64,000 nucleotides of DNA from assembly GCF_000308555.1 (NCBI RefSeq), contig NZ_BAFY01000052.1, forward strand, positions 54,667 through 118,666, read 5' to 3'. The notes below the pieces were generated by a model. That model did no database searches, had not been told where the DNA came from, and worked only from the letters and a program-made list of their open reading frames with translations. Shown in pieces: positions 17,433 through 26,523 of this stretch (positions within the stretch are counted from its first letter, which is position 1; each line of letters opens with the position of its first letter). The DNA is from Nocardia cyriacigeorgica NBRC 100375. Lineage in GTDB: Bacteria > Actinomycetota > Actinomycetes > Mycobacteriales > Mycobacteriaceae. Made by a program: the position numbers and the translations under genes.

Positions 17433-17992
17433 CGGGACAACTCCTGGTCCATGAGGGTACGAAGGTGTTCGGCGACCGCGCGCAGGGGAGCGATATCGCG
17501 GTTGGTCTTGGCCAGCAGCAGCGCGCCTTCGACCATGGCGAGCGCGACGGTGGACAGCTGTTCGGCGCGTTCGGCGCCGATGCCTTTGGCGCGCAGGTAT
17601 TCCGCGATGGTCACCCGCCAGGATTCGAACCCGCCCGCGCAGGCGGCTCGAATCGGTTCGCTGTCGGCGGCGTCGAGCGCGACCGAGGCCAGCGGGCAGG
17701 CGCGGGTGAAATCGGATTCGACGAGATTGGTGGCCAGTACGTCGACGACGGCGTCGATGTCGCCGTGGTCGAGCACGGCCGCGAGCCGCTCGCGCAACTG
17801 CTTGCCCGCCTGGTCGAGGGCCTCGGCGGCGAGTTGTTCCTTGCCGCCGGGGAAATGGAAATACAGCGAGCCCTTGGGCGCGCCGCCCGCGGTGACCAGC
17901 TGGTTGAGTCCGGTGGCGTGATAGCCCTGGGTGTGGAAGAGGTCGACGGCGGCGTCGATGAATCGTTGCCGGGAGTCCGTGCGTGTAGTCAC
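17429..17992 (-). CDS. TetR family transcriptional regulator (LmrA/YxaF-like)
   Basis: A 187-residue repressor. The N-terminal TetR HTH reads RQRFIDAAVDLFHTQGYHATGLNQLVTAGGAPKGSLYFHFPGGKEQLAAEAL. The C-terminal ligand domain has the LmrA/YxaF-type pattern (FTRACPLASVALDAADSEPIR). It is cotranscribed with, and overlaps, the MBL hydrolase. A palindrome GACCGGTC 27 bp upstream of its start (18019-18026) resembles operators of this TetR branch and suggests autoregulation. Confidence 0.9.
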   Translation of the reverse strand: MTTRTDSRQRFIDAAVDLFHTQGYHATGLNQLVTAGGAPKGSLYFHFPGGKEQLAAEALDQAGKQLRERLAAVLDHGDIDAVVDVLATNLVESDFTRACPLASVALDAADSEPIRAACAGGFESWRVTIAEYLRAKGIGAERAEQLSTVALAMVEGALLLAKTNRDIAPLRAVAEHLRTLMDQELSR

Positions 17993-18012
17993 GACGGAGA
18001 CGTTACGTGAAT

Positions 18013-18030
18013 TATGACGACCGGTCTAGT
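18013..18030. promoter_or_regulatory. Candidate TetR operator with GACCGGTC core
   Basis: The perfect palindrome GACCGGTC at 18019-18026 is set in ACGACCGGTCTAGT, just upstream of the TetR start (17992). GACCGGTC cores are typical of LmrA/YxaF-type TetR sites. It also overlaps the stop of the small membrane-protein gene on the same strand. Confidence 0.5.
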
Positions 18031-18226
18031 GAGAGATGGAGAAGCGTTCGATCTGCGGGGCGGGCGGAGCAGGGGCGGGTGGCGCGACGGGCGCGGCGGG
18101 CGCGGCGGGACCGCCGGCATGCAGCAGCAGGTAACTGAACAGGACGGTCGCCAGCACGGCGAGCACGGTGGTCACAATGCGACCGGCGATGGCGGCCAGG
18201 CGCTGCCGCGTCGTCGGTGCCCGCAT
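18026..18226 (-). CDS. Small single-pass membrane protein with Pro/Ala-rich tail
   Basis: Hypothetical 66-residue protein: basic N-terminus (MRAPTTRQRLAAIAGR), one transmembrane helix (IVTTVLAVLATVLFSYLLLHAG), then an Ala/Pro-rich tail ending QIERFSISH. It is on the same strand as, and directly upstream of, the TetR-MBL pair. No family is recognised, and the ribosome binding site is weak, so the call rests on the clean TM-plus-tail composition. Confidence 0.45.
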   Translation of the reverse strand: MRAPTTRQRLAAIAGRIVTTVLAVLATVLFSYLLLHAGGPAAPAAPVAPPAPAPPAPQIERFSISH

Positions 18227-18314
18227 GTGTGCTCGCTTTCGATCGGACGGCGAAATCGACTACTGCCGTCCTTGTCGTGCGAACTCGTTGAAACATTAGC
18301 AATTGAATGGCAAA

Positions 18315-19097
18315 TCACATCGAACCCGCTGGCTGGCACCGCGGGCAGAAGTAGATGCCGCGCTCGCGCCGCGACACCCGGTCCGACGGTGGTGCGGTCT
18401 CGCCGAGCAGCTCAACGGCGATGGTAGTGCCGCAGCGCAGGCACGGCATCCGATGACGGCCGTACACCAGCGGGCGCCAGGGCGGTTGCCGCGCGGCGGC
18501 GGTGAGCACGCGATGCGCCTCGTTGACCAGGGCGAGCAGATCCGGCACGGCGGCGACCGGCGTGGCCGGGTGCACGCGACGCAGGAAGCACACCTCGCTG
18601 CGGTAGATATTGCCGATGCCGGCCAGATTGCGCTGATCGAGCAGCGCGATCCCGATGGATTCGTCCGGCAGGCGGGCCAGCCGCTCGACGGCCTCGGCCG
18701 GATCCCAGTTCGGGCCGAGCAGATCGGGACCGAGGTGCTCGATCACGCGCTGCTCCTCGGCGCGGCGCAGTACCTCGACCACGCCGAGGGAGAAGCCGAC
18801 CGCCTCCACCTCGTCGGTGGCCAGCACCAGCCGGGCGGTCACCCGCGGCTTGGTCCAGCGTTGCCCGCAGTGGAACACCCGCCAGCTGCCCTCCATCTTC
18901 AGGTGGGTGTGGATGCTGACGGTGTCGGTGCGGACGAACAGGTGCTTGCCGTAGCTGCCGACGCTGTCTACGGTCTGTCCGCGCAGGTCGACGGTGGCGT
19001 AGCGGGGGACACGGAAGTCACTGCGGGTCAGTACCTGTCCGGCCAGGGCGGCGCGTAACCGTTCCGCGGTGCGGTAGACGACGTCACCCTCGGGCAT
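18315..19097 (-). CDS. nei2: Fpg/Nei-family DNA glycosylase (endonuclease VIII)
   Basis: Base excision repair glycosylase/AP lyase for oxidised bases. It starts with the catalytic MPEGD (Pro2 nucleophile, Glu3), has the H2TH segment with NLAGIGNIYRSE, and ends with a zinc finger: CLRCG and CPRCQ with Arg-rich residues between (DRVSRRERGIYF). The 260-residue length is normal. Its position next to lhr matches Rv3297-Rv3296 in mycobacteria. The stop of nei2 lies downstream of lhr on the same strand, with 24 bp between lhr end and nei2 start. Confidence 0.93.
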   Translation of the reverse strand: MPEGDVVYRTAERLRAALAGQVLTRSDFRVPRYATVDLRGQTVDSVGSYGKHLFVRTDTVSIHTHLKMEGSWRVFHCGQRWTKPRVTARLVLATDEVEAVGFSLGVVEVLRRAEEQRVIEHLGPDLLGPNWDPAEAVERLARLPDESIGIALLDQRNLAGIGNIYRSEVCFLRRVHPATPVAAVPDLLALVNEAHRVLTAAARQPPWRPLVYGRHRMPCLRCGTTIAVELLGETAPPSDRVSRRERGIYFCPRCQPAGSM

Positions 19098-19121
19098 CGC
19101 CCGCTCCGGCAGCCGGGGTGC

Positions 19122-22100
19122 TCACGGGCGTCCGCGTAGGCGCAGGCCGCGCGGGGTGGCGGCGAAACCGGCGTCGGTGAGGAAGGAGGCGAAGGTGTGA
19201 CCGTGCACCGATTCGCCGTCGACCCGGTCGATCACCAGCGAATCGACCCTGCGTTCGTGCACCAGCGCGGCCAGCGCCCGAGTGGCCCGCTGCCGGGCGG
19301 TGGGATCCTCGGTGAAGGTGAGCAGAGTCTTGCCGCCGCGTTCCAGATACAGCACCAACTCGCCGTCGACCAGCACGACCAGGGCGCCCGCCTTGCGGCC
19401 GGGCCGGTGCCCGGACTCGCCGTCCCCCTTGGGCCAGGGCAGTGCGGCGCCGTACGGGTTGGCCGGATCGCAGGCTGCCAGCGCGAGCGCGCCACCCTCG
19501 GCGCGGTTGCCGCCGCGGTCGGTGTCGAAGGAGCGCAGCCGGTCCACCACATCGGTGGTGGAGAACTGGGCGCCGCCGAGCGAATCGATGAAATAGCCAC
19601 GACGGCAGCGACCACGGTCCTCGAATTCGGTGAGCACCCGGTACATCAGCGCGAACCCGCCCGGCACCCCTTCGCTCTGCACCGAACCCCTGGTCAGCAC
19701 GCCGTAGCGTTCCAGAAGCAGGTCGGCCGTCGCGTGCGCGCGGATCGTATTGTCGGACAACCGGTCCGGCAACAGCGACCAGCGCCCCGCGACGGTCGGC
19801 GGGCCCGAACGAGTCGGGAGCGACTGGCGCGGGAGATAGGCACGGCCGCGTGGGGTGCGCCGCGGTGCGCGGTGCGCGGTCGGTGTCCTGGTCGAACCGG
19901 CCAGCCGCGCCCGGACCGGGGCGAAGGTGTCACCGGAGACGAGTCCGGCCCACACCAGCTCCCACAGCGCATCCGCCACCGCCACGTCGTCGAGCAGGCC
20001 GGTGGCATCGGAGAGCTGGCGGAAGAAGTAGGCGCCGCCGCCGTGCAGCATCGCCGGGACCCGCATGACGGGCTGCTGATCGACCGGTTGCGGTGATGCC
20101 GCCGGTTCGGTCACGTCGAGGTCTACTGCCGGGGGCACGCCGGGCGTCCACGCGGGCAGCTGTGCGCCGAGCGCGGTGAGCAGGCGCAGGTGGGTTTCGG
20201 TGAGCTCGATGTCGTCGGCCGGCGGCAAGGTGACCGGCGCCTGGTCGGCCGGATGTAGCGCGATCCAGCCGTCTTTGGCGTTGATGGCGCCGTGGCCGGA
20301 CCAGCGCACCTCGCCGGTGGCCATGAGTTCGTCCAGCATGGCGGGCGAATAGTCGCGTACCCGGGCGGGCAGCACCAGCGATTCCAGGGCGGACGCCGGA
20401 ATCGGTACCCCTGCTAGCTGTTCCACCACCGCGGCCACGCCGTCGATCCCGCGCAGTTCGCCGGTGCCGAGGTGCTGCCAGGCGGGCAGGAAACGCCCGA
20501 AGGTGGCGGTGGATACCGGCTCCACCTCGTGCCGCGCGGCGGCCAGGCTGCGTCGGCGCAGGCGGCGTAATACCTGGGCGTCACACCATTCCGAACCGGC
20601 GGCAGACGGTGTGAATTCGCCTTCCACCACGCGCTTTTCGGCCGCCAGGCGATGCAGAGCGCCGGCGGCCACTGCCGTGCCGAGACCGAATCGGGCCGCC
20701 ACCGCCTCCACGCCGAACGGCCCATGCGTGCGGGCATAACGCGCCACCAGGTCACCGAGCGGATCGGCGACGGGCTCGATGAACGCGGCCGGGGTGCCGA
20801 TGGGCAGCGGCACGCCCAGCGCATCACGAAGGCGCGCAGCGTCTTCCACCGGTGCCCACCAGGTGCGTCCGGCGAAGGAAACCTCCAACGCCCGCCGGGC
20901 CTGGACGAGTTCGGCGAACCACGGCGCCGGGTCCTCGCGGCAGCGCTCGGCGGCTTCGGCGGCGGTGAGCGGACCGAGCAGCCGCAGCAGGTCGGCCAGT
21001 CCCTCGGCGTCGCGGGCGTGGCGTTCGGGGGTGAGCCGTTGCAGCTCGCGTTCGGTCTGCTCGATGACGGTGGCGTCGAGCAGTTCCCGCAGCTCCACCC
21101 GCCCGAGCAGTTCGGCCAGCAGGCTCGAATCCAACGACAAGGCCGCCGCCCGGCGTTCGGCCAGCGGGCTGTCGCCGTCGTACATGAACTGGCCGATGTA
21201 GTCGAACAGCAGCGCGTTGGCGAATGGCGACGGTGTCGCGGTCTCCACCTCGATCAGCCGCACCTGCCGCCGCGCCACCCGGCCGAGCAGCTCGCTCAAC
21301 GCGGGCAGGTCGTAGACATCGCGCAGGCATTCGCGCACCGTCTCCAGCAGGATCGGGAAGTCCGGGAACTTGCGCGCCACATCCAGCAGCTGCGCCGAGC
21401 GCTGGCGTTGCTGCCACAGCGGGGCGCGTTTGCCGGGATCGCGGCGCGGCAGCAGCAGAGCACGTGCCGAGCACTCGCGGAAGCGGGAGGCGAACAGGGC
21501 CGAGCCGCCGACCTGTTCGGTGACGATGTCGTCGATCTCGTCCGGTTCGAAGACGAACAGTTCGGCGCCCGGCGGATCGTCGGTGGTGTCGGGCAGCCGC
21601 ACCACGATGCCGTCATCGGAGGCGTTGGGCGCGGCGTCGACCCCGAAGCGTTCGCGCAGCCGCGCGCCCACCGCCAGCGCCCACGGCGCGTGCACCGGCA
21701 ACCCGTACGGCGAGTGCAGCACCAGCCGCCAATCGCCGAGCTCGTCGCGGAACCGTTCCACGATCAACGTGCGATCGGTCGGCAGCCTGCCGGTGGCAGT
21801 GCGCTGATCATCCAGCAGCGCCACCAGATTCGAGGTGGCGTTCTCGTCCAGCCCGGCCGCGCCGACCAGCTCCGCCATGCTGTCGTCCGGCCCCGCACGC
21901 TCGGAAACCTGCCCTGCGCGCCGAATGAATTCACCCAGCGCCGCTCCCAATTCGGCAGGCCGCCCGAGACCGTCGCCGTGCCAGAACGGCAGCCGGCCCG
22001 GCAGCCCGAAGGCCGGTGTCACCAGCACTCGGTCGAAGGTGATCTCCTCGATCCGCCAGCTCGTGGCGCCGAGGGCGAAGACATCGCCGACACGTGACTC

Positions 22101-23738
22101 GTAGACCATCTCCTCGTCGAGCTCACCGACCCGAGAAGCCTTTTCGCCCACCATGTACACCGCGAACATGCCGCGATCGGGGATCGCGCCACCGGAGGTG
22201 ACGGCCAGCCGCTGAGCACCCGGTCTGCCGGTCAGCGTGCCCGCGTCGCGATCCCACACCACCCGCGGGCGCAGCTCGGCGAACTCGTCGGACGGATACC
22301 GCCCGGACAGCAGATCGAGCACCGACTCATAGGCCGAACGCGGCAGTGCCGCATAGCTTCCGGTGCCGCGGACCACCTCGAACCAGGCGTCGACGTCGAC
22401 CGGCTCCAGCGCGCACGCCGCGACCGTCTGCTGGGCGAGGATGTCGAGCGGATGCGCCGGGATCTGGATGGCCTCGATCTGGCCGGTGGTCATGCGCTGG
22501 GCGGCGACCGCACAGTGGATGACGTCGGTGCGGTGCTTGGGAAACAGCACCCCGCGCGAGATCTCACCGACCTGGTGCCCGGCCCGTCCGATTCGTTGCA
22601 GCCCGCTGGCCACCGACGGCGGCGCCTCCACCTGCACCACCAGATCCACCGCGCCCATATCGATGCCGAGTTCGAGGCTGCTGGTGGCGACCACGCAGCG
22701 CAGCCGTCCGCTCTTGAGATCGTCTTCGATCAGCGCGCGCTGTTCTTTGCTGACCGAGCCGTGGTGCGCCCGGGCCAGCAGCGGTGCCGCACCGTGCACC
22801 ACCTCGGTGGACGCGCCGAGTTGCGCGGGCGGCGCGTGCTCGGTCTCGACCGGGTCGCCTGCCCGTTCGGCGAAAGTTTCGTTGAGCCGCGCGGTGAGCC
22901 GTTCGGCCAGCCTGCGGGAGTTGGCGAACACGATCGAGGACCGATGCGCGAGCACCAGATCCACGATCGCCTCGTCCACATGCGGCCAGATCGAGCCGGG
23001 CTGATCCGATTCGCCGGGCTCGGTCATATCCGCGATAGGCACCCGCACCGACAGGTCGAAGGTCTTCGGAGCGGGTGGCGAGACGATGGTCAGCGGCGCG
23101 CTGCCCACCAGGAACCGGCCCACCACCTCGGGTGGGCGCACGGTCGCCGACAGGCCGATCCGCTGCACCGGGCGCTCGGTGAGCAGGTCCAGCCGGGCCA
23201 GCGACAGGGTCAGGTGGGAGCCGCGTTTGGAGCCGGCGATGGCGTGCACCTCGTCCACGATCACCGTGCGAACGGTGCGCAGCGTCTCCCGGGCGGCCGA
23301 GGTGAGCATGAGAAACAGGGATTCCGGGGTGGTGATCAGGATGTCCGGAGGTGTGCGCTGCATCGTGCGGCGTTCGCTCGCGCTGGTATCGCCGGAACGC
23401 ACCCCGACGCTGATATGCGGCGGATCGAGCCCGAGCCGCTTGGCCGTCTGGGTGATGCCGACCAGCGGGGCCCGCAGATTGCGTTCCACGTCCACCGCGA
23501 GCGCCTTCAACGGCGAGACGTAGAGCACGGTGGTGCCCGGCTCCTGCGCTTTCTCCCCGGAGGCCAGCCGATCGATCGCCCACAGAAACGCCGACAGCGT
23601 CTTACCCGAGCCGGTCGGCGCGATGACCAGGGTGTGCTCACCGGCCGCGATGGCGCGCCACGCGCCGAGCTGGGCATCCGTCGGCGCCGGGAAGGCGCCG
23701 TCGAACCACTCCCGGGTCGCGGTGGAGAACTCGGCCAT
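19122..23738 (-). CDS. lhr: Lhr family ATP-dependent DNA helicase
   Basis: A large superfamily 2 helicase (1538 residues from ATG 23738; a GTG at 23753 would add five). Walker A APTGSGKT is near residue 43 and the DEVH box is in VDEVHAIAGSKRG. Helicase domain motifs VATSSLELGIDMG and QRIGRAGHQ follow, then the Lhr winged-helix/core region and a long C-terminal extension like that of mycobacterial Lhr (about 1500 residues). Lhr unwinds 3'-tailed DNA and RNA:DNA hybrids and is damage-inducible in mycobacteria. It sits immediately upstream of nei2, consistent with a DNA repair unit. Confidence 0.95.
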   Translation of the reverse strand: MAEFSTATREWFDGAFPAPTDAQLGAWRAIAAGEHTLVIAPTGSGKTLSAFLWAIDRLASGEKAQEPGTTVLYVSPLKALAVDVERNLRAPLVGITQTAKRLGLDPPHISVGVRSGDTSASERRTMQRTPPDILITTPESLFLMLTSAARETLRTVRTVIVDEVHAIAGSKRGSHLTLSLARLDLLTERPVQRIGLSATVRPPEVVGRFLVGSAPLTIVSPPAPKTFDLSVRVPIADMTEPGESDQPGSIWPHVDEAIVDLVLAHRSSIVFANSRRLAERLTARLNETFAERAGDPVETEHAPPAQLGASTEVVHGAAPLLARAHHGSVSKEQRALIEDDLKSGRLRCVVATSSLELGIDMGAVDLVVQVEAPPSVASGLQRIGRAGHQVGEISRGVLFPKHRTDVIHCAVAAQRMTTGQIEAIQIPAHPLDILAQQTVAACALEPVDVDAWFEVVRGTGSYAALPRSAYESVLDLLSGRYPSDEFAELRPRVVWDRDAGTLTGRPGAQRLAVTSGGAIPDRGMFAVYMVGEKASRVGELDEEMVYESRVGDVFALGATSWRIEEITFDRVLVTPAFGLPGRLPFWHGDGLGRPAELGAALGEFIRRAGQVSERAGPDDSMAELVGAAGLDENATSNLVALLDDQRTATGRLPTDRTLIVERFRDELGDWRLVLHSPYGLPVHAPWALAVGARLRERFGVDAAPNASDDGIVVRLPDTTDDPPGAELFVFEPDEIDDIVTEQVGGSALFASRFRECSARALLLPRRDPGKRAPLWQQRQRSAQLLDVARKFPDFPILLETVRECLRDVYDLPALSELLGRVARRQVRLIEVETATPSPFANALLFDYIGQFMYDGDSPLAERRAAALSLDSSLLAELLGRVELRELLDATVIEQTERELQRLTPERHARDAEGLADLLRLLGPLTAAEAAERCREDPAPWFAELVQARRALEVSFAGRTWWAPVEDAARLRDALGVPLPIGTPAAFIEPVADPLGDLVARYARTHGPFGVEAVAARFGLGTAVAAGALHRLAAEKRVVEGEFTPSAAGSEWCDAQVLRRLRRRSLAAARHEVEPVSTATFGRFLPAWQHLGTGELRGIDGVAAVVEQLAGVPIPASALESLVLPARVRDYSPAMLDELMATGEVRWSGHGAINAKDGWIALHPADQAPVTLPPADDIELTETHLRLLTALGAQLPAWTPGVPPAVDLDVTEPAASPQPVDQQPVMRVPAMLHGGGAYFFRQLSDATGLLDDVAVADALWELVWAGLVSGDTFAPVRARLAGSTRTPTAHRAPRRTPRGRAYLPRQSLPTRSGPPTVAGRWSLLPDRLSDNTIRAHATADLLLERYGVLTRGSVQSEGVPGGFALMYRVLTEFEDRGRCRRGYFIDSLGGAQFSTTDVVDRLRSFDTDRGGNRAEGGALALAACDPANPYGAALPWPKGDGESGHRPGRKAGALVVLVDGELVLYLERGGKTLLTFTEDPTARQRATRALAALVHERRVDSLVIDRVDGESVHGHTFASFLTDAGFAATPRGLRLRGRP

Positions 23739-23806
23739 GAGATCAGTGTGCACCCGGGCACCGACAGGTATGCGGCGACCAGCGCCGTCGCCCGTATCGT
23801 TGCGCT

Positions 23807-24352
23807 GTGCCCGGCGTGCTGAAACTCGACCTGATCGGCCACGGCGTGACCGAGGCCATGCGTGGCGCGCGCTTCCCCGGCGACGAACCGCTCACCGCAT
23901 CCGGCCGCAACGCGCAGGCTCCCTATCGTCCACCCGCCGACGCTGTCGTGCTGATCGCGCCCGAGCGCCGCGCCGGCCAGACCGCACAGGCGTTCGGACT
24001 GGCCGGCCGCACCGAACCCGCCCTGCGTGACCTCGACGCGGGCAGCTGGCGCGGTCGCGAACTCGCAACACTCGCGCCCGAGGAAGCGCACGCCTGGCTC
24101 ACCGACCCCGCGTTCCGCGGACACGGCGGCGAGTCGATTCTCGACCTGGTCGACCGGATCGGCGCCTGGCTGGACGTCATCGCCGACGCCGGCCGGTCGA
24201 CGGTCGCGCTCACCCATCCGGCGGTGATCCGGGCCGCGCTGCTGGTGGCTCTCGACGCGCCCGCCGCCTCGTTCTGGCGGCTCGACATTCCACCGGCTCA
24301 TCCCGTCCGGCTGCACCATCGCGGCGCCTGGACCGTGCGGTTCGGGCGCTGA
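23807..24352 (+). CDS. Histidine phosphatase superfamily protein with altered RHG motif
   Basis: A 181-residue phosphoglycerate mutase-like protein starting at GTG 23807 (MPGVLKLDLIGHG). The superfamily's N-terminal RHG reads GHG at residues 11-13 (GGC for the usual CGC), so the first catalytic Arg is missing while His12 is kept. Other motifs are in place: APERRAGQTA (second Arg), DLDAGSWRGREL and the second His in THPAVIRAALL. It may be a non-catalytic or altered member; its substrate is unknown. It is divergent from lhr and convergent with pcd. Confidence 0.8.
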   Translation: MPGVLKLDLIGHGVTEAMRGARFPGDEPLTASGRNAQAPYRPPADAVVLIAPERRAGQTAQAFGLAGRTEPALRDLDAGSWRGRELATLAPEEAHAWLTDPAFRGHGGESILDLVDRIGAWLDVIADAGRSTVALTHPAVIRAALLVALDAPAASFWRLDIPPAHPVRLHHRGAWTVRFGR

Positions 24353-24366
24353 CCGGCCGCCGGGGA

Positions 24367-25896
24367 TCAGCCGAATTCGATCCCCTGCGCCAATGGCAGA
24401 TCATCGGAGTAGTTGATGGTGTTGGTGGCACGGCGCATGTAGGCCTTCCACGAATCGGACCCGGATTCGCGTCCGCCGCCGGTCTGCTTCTCCCCGCCGA
24501 ACGCGCCGCCGATCTCCGCGCCGGAGGTGCCGATATTGACATTGGCGATGCCGCAATCGGAGCCGTCGGCGGCCAGGAACCGTTCGGCCTCCCGCTGATC
24601 GGTGGTGAACACCGACGACGAAAGACCCTGCGGCACCGCATTGTGCAGCTCGATCGCGGTCTCGAAATCGTGGTAGGTCAGCACATACAGGATCGGGGCG
24701 AACGTCTCCTCCCGCACCACCGCGGTCTGGGCGGGCATCCGGATGATGGCCGGCTGCACGTAATAGGCGTCGTCGCCGAAGCCGTCCACACGTTCACCGC
24801 CGCAGATCAATTCGCCGCCGTCGTCGAGTGCGCGCTCGATGGCCTCGATCATCGACGCATGGGCCCGTCCGTCGATCAGCGGGCCGACCAGCACGCCGGG
24901 TTCGAGTGGGTTGCCCACGCGCAGTTGCAGATACGCGCTCTCCAGCCGGTCCAGCAGCGGACCGGCCACATCGGCGTGCACGATCAACCGCCGCAATGTC
25001 GTGCAGCGCTGGCCCGCGGTGCCCGCCGCCGCGAAGACGATGCCACGCGCGGCCAGCTCCAGATCCGCCGACGCCGTCACGATGGCGGCATTGTTGCCGC
25101 CGAGCTCGAGCAGGCAGCGACCCAGGCGGGCCGCGACCCTCGGCGCGACCGTGCGGCCCATCCGCACCGAACCGGTCGCGCTCAGCAACGCCACCCGCTC
25201 GTCGTCCACGAGTCGCTCACCGGCCTCGGTGCCACCGAGGATCAGCTGATGGATCTGCGGATCGGCACCGACGTCGGCGGCAGCCCGGCGCAGCAGCGTA
25301 TGACAGGCCAGCCCGGTCAACGGCGTGGTTTCCGAGGGCTTCCAGACCACGGTGTCGCCGCACACCAGCGCGATCGCGGTATTCCAGGCCCACACCGCGA
25401 CCGGGAAGTTGAACGCCGAGATCACCCCGACCACGCCCAGCGGATGCCAGGTCTCCATCAGGCGGTGGCCGGGACGCTCCGAGGGCATCGTGCGCCCGTA
25501 GAGCTGGCGCGACAACCCGAGGGCGAACTCGCAGACATCGATCATCTCCTGCACCTCGCCGACCGCCTCGGCGCCGATCTTGCCCGCTTCAAGCGTCACC
25601 AACTCGCCGAGTTCGTCCTTGTGCGCGCGCAGTAGTTCGGCGAGTCTGCGCACCACCGCGGCCCGTACCGGCGCGGGAACCGTGCGCCAGTTCCGAAACG
25701 CGGTGGCGGCCCGATCGATCGCGGCTTCGACGTCGGCGGGTGCGTCCGGGCGCAGGGTCGCCAGCTGCCCGCCGGTGATGGGCGTGCGCGCGACCAGCGT
25801 CCCGGGCGCGGGGAGTTCGGCACCGAGCGCGTCGAGCAGGGCTTCGGCGCGGGCCGGCAGCGTGCGGGTGGCGTGCTCGCCGACGATGTAGGTCAT
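24367..25896 (-). CDS. pcd: Piperideine-6-carboxylate / alpha-aminoadipate semialdehyde dehydrogenase
   Basis: NAD-dependent aldehyde dehydrogenase (509 residues) that oxidises alpha-aminoadipate semialdehyde, in equilibrium with piperideine-6-carboxylate, to alpha-aminoadipate. Catalytic Cys298 is in GTAGQRCTTLRR and general base Glu264 in LELGGNN; the cofactor loop AFNFPVAVWAWNTA and KPSETTPLT are visible. The TSGAEIGGAFGGEKQTGGGRESG C-terminal region is typical of the ALDH7/AmaB branch. With lat across the lrpA gene it completes the two-step conversion of lysine, as in mycobacteria and in cephamycin producers. Confidence 0.93.
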   Translation of the reverse strand: MTYIVGEHATRTLPARAEALLDALGAELPAPGTLVARTPITGGQLATLRPDAPADVEAAIDRAATAFRNWRTVPAPVRAAVVRRLAELLRAHKDELGELVTLEAGKIGAEAVGEVQEMIDVCEFALGLSRQLYGRTMPSERPGHRLMETWHPLGVVGVISAFNFPVAVWAWNTAIALVCGDTVVWKPSETTPLTGLACHTLLRRAAADVGADPQIHQLILGGTEAGERLVDDERVALLSATGSVRMGRTVAPRVAARLGRCLLELGGNNAAIVTASADLELAARGIVFAAAGTAGQRCTTLRRLIVHADVAGPLLDRLESAYLQLRVGNPLEPGVLVGPLIDGRAHASMIEAIERALDDGGELICGGERVDGFGDDAYYVQPAIIRMPAQTAVVREETFAPILYVLTYHDFETAIELHNAVPQGLSSSVFTTDQREAERFLAADGSDCGIANVNIGTSGAEIGGAFGGEKQTGGGRESGSDSWKAYMRRATNTINYSDDLPLAQGIEFG

Positions 25897-26006
25897 CTGG
25901 TCCTCCGCTTCGACGTCGCCGACCGGTGCCCGACGCGGGTGCGGTCGCGGAATGAACGATTACAAGTTTTCTGCACGGGCCCCGTTGGCTGCGTTAGCCT
26001 TCGCTG

Positions 26007-26459
26007 ATGGCGGAAACACCGGCAAAGCCCGTTCTCGACGATATCGATCGGCTACTGATTCGCGAGCTGATGGCCGACGGCCGGGCGACCCTGTCCAACC
26101 TGGCCGAAAAGGCGAGCCTGTCGGTGTCGGCGGTGCAGTCGCGGGTGCGCAGGCTGGAAGCGCGCGGCGTGATCCGCGGCTACACCGCGAAGGTCGATCC
26201 CGAGGCGCTGGGGCATCTGCTGTCGGCATTCGTCGCGATCACTCCTCTCGACCCGTCCCAACCCGATGACGCGCCCGCATTGTTGCAGCAGATCCCGGGT
26301 ATCGAGGCCTGCCACTCGGTGGCGGGCGACGAGAGTTACGTGCTGCTGGTGCGGGTGGCCTCGCCGCGGCATCTGGAGCAGCTCTTGCAGGAGATCCGTG
26401 CGACCGCCAACGTCCGTACGCGAAGCACCATCATCTTGCAGACATTCTACGACAGGTAG
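26007..26459 (+). CDS. lrpA: Lrp/AsnC family transcriptional regulator
   Basis: A 150-residue feast/famine regulator. The N-terminal HTH is LDDIDRLLIRELMADGRATLSNLAEKASLSVSAVQSRVRRLEARGVIRGY, and the C-terminal RAM ligand domain includes GIEACHSVAGDESYVLLVRV. It is divergent from pcd and 64 bp upstream of lat, so it is well placed to regulate both. In M. tuberculosis the orthologous LrpA lies beside lat. The effector is probably an amino acid such as lysine (inference). Confidence 0.93.
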   Translation: MAETPAKPVLDDIDRLLIRELMADGRATLSNLAEKASLSVSAVQSRVRRLEARGVIRGYTAKVDPEALGHLLSAFVAITPLDPSQPDDAPALLQQIPGIEACHSVAGDESYVLLVRVASPRHLEQLLQEIRATANVRTRSTIILQTFYDR

Positions 26460-26491
26460 GGCTTGACCGGAGTTTCTCCGTTTTGTTGTAG

Positions 26492-26507
26492 AGATTTCGC
26501 TAAATCT
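26492..26507. promoter_or_regulatory. AT-rich inverted repeat in front of lat (candidate Lrp site)
   Basis: AGATTT-CGCT-AAATCT is a perfect inverted repeat with 6-bp arms, in a conspicuously AT-rich stretch of an otherwise GC-rich sequence. It lies 17 bp upstream of the lat start and just after lrpA. Lrp proteins favour AT-rich imperfect palindromes. It could also include the -10 region of lat. Confidence 0.45.
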
Positions 26508-26523
26508 TTCGTACCCTGCGGAT

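Noticed and set aside
19197..23822. Long open frames antisense to lhr
   Set aside because: Several frames of 200-480 residues lie opposite lhr. They have Arg/Gly/Ala-rich, low-complexity translations typical of the complement of a GC-rich gene, no ribosome binding sites, and lhr itself has full family motifs.
26447..26459. CTAC-GACAG-GTAG resembling the carboxylase-promoter palindrome
   Set aside because: It lies at the very end of lrpA coding sequence and has a five-base spacer in place of the six bases between CTAC and GTAG in the other copies, so it was not counted as a copy.
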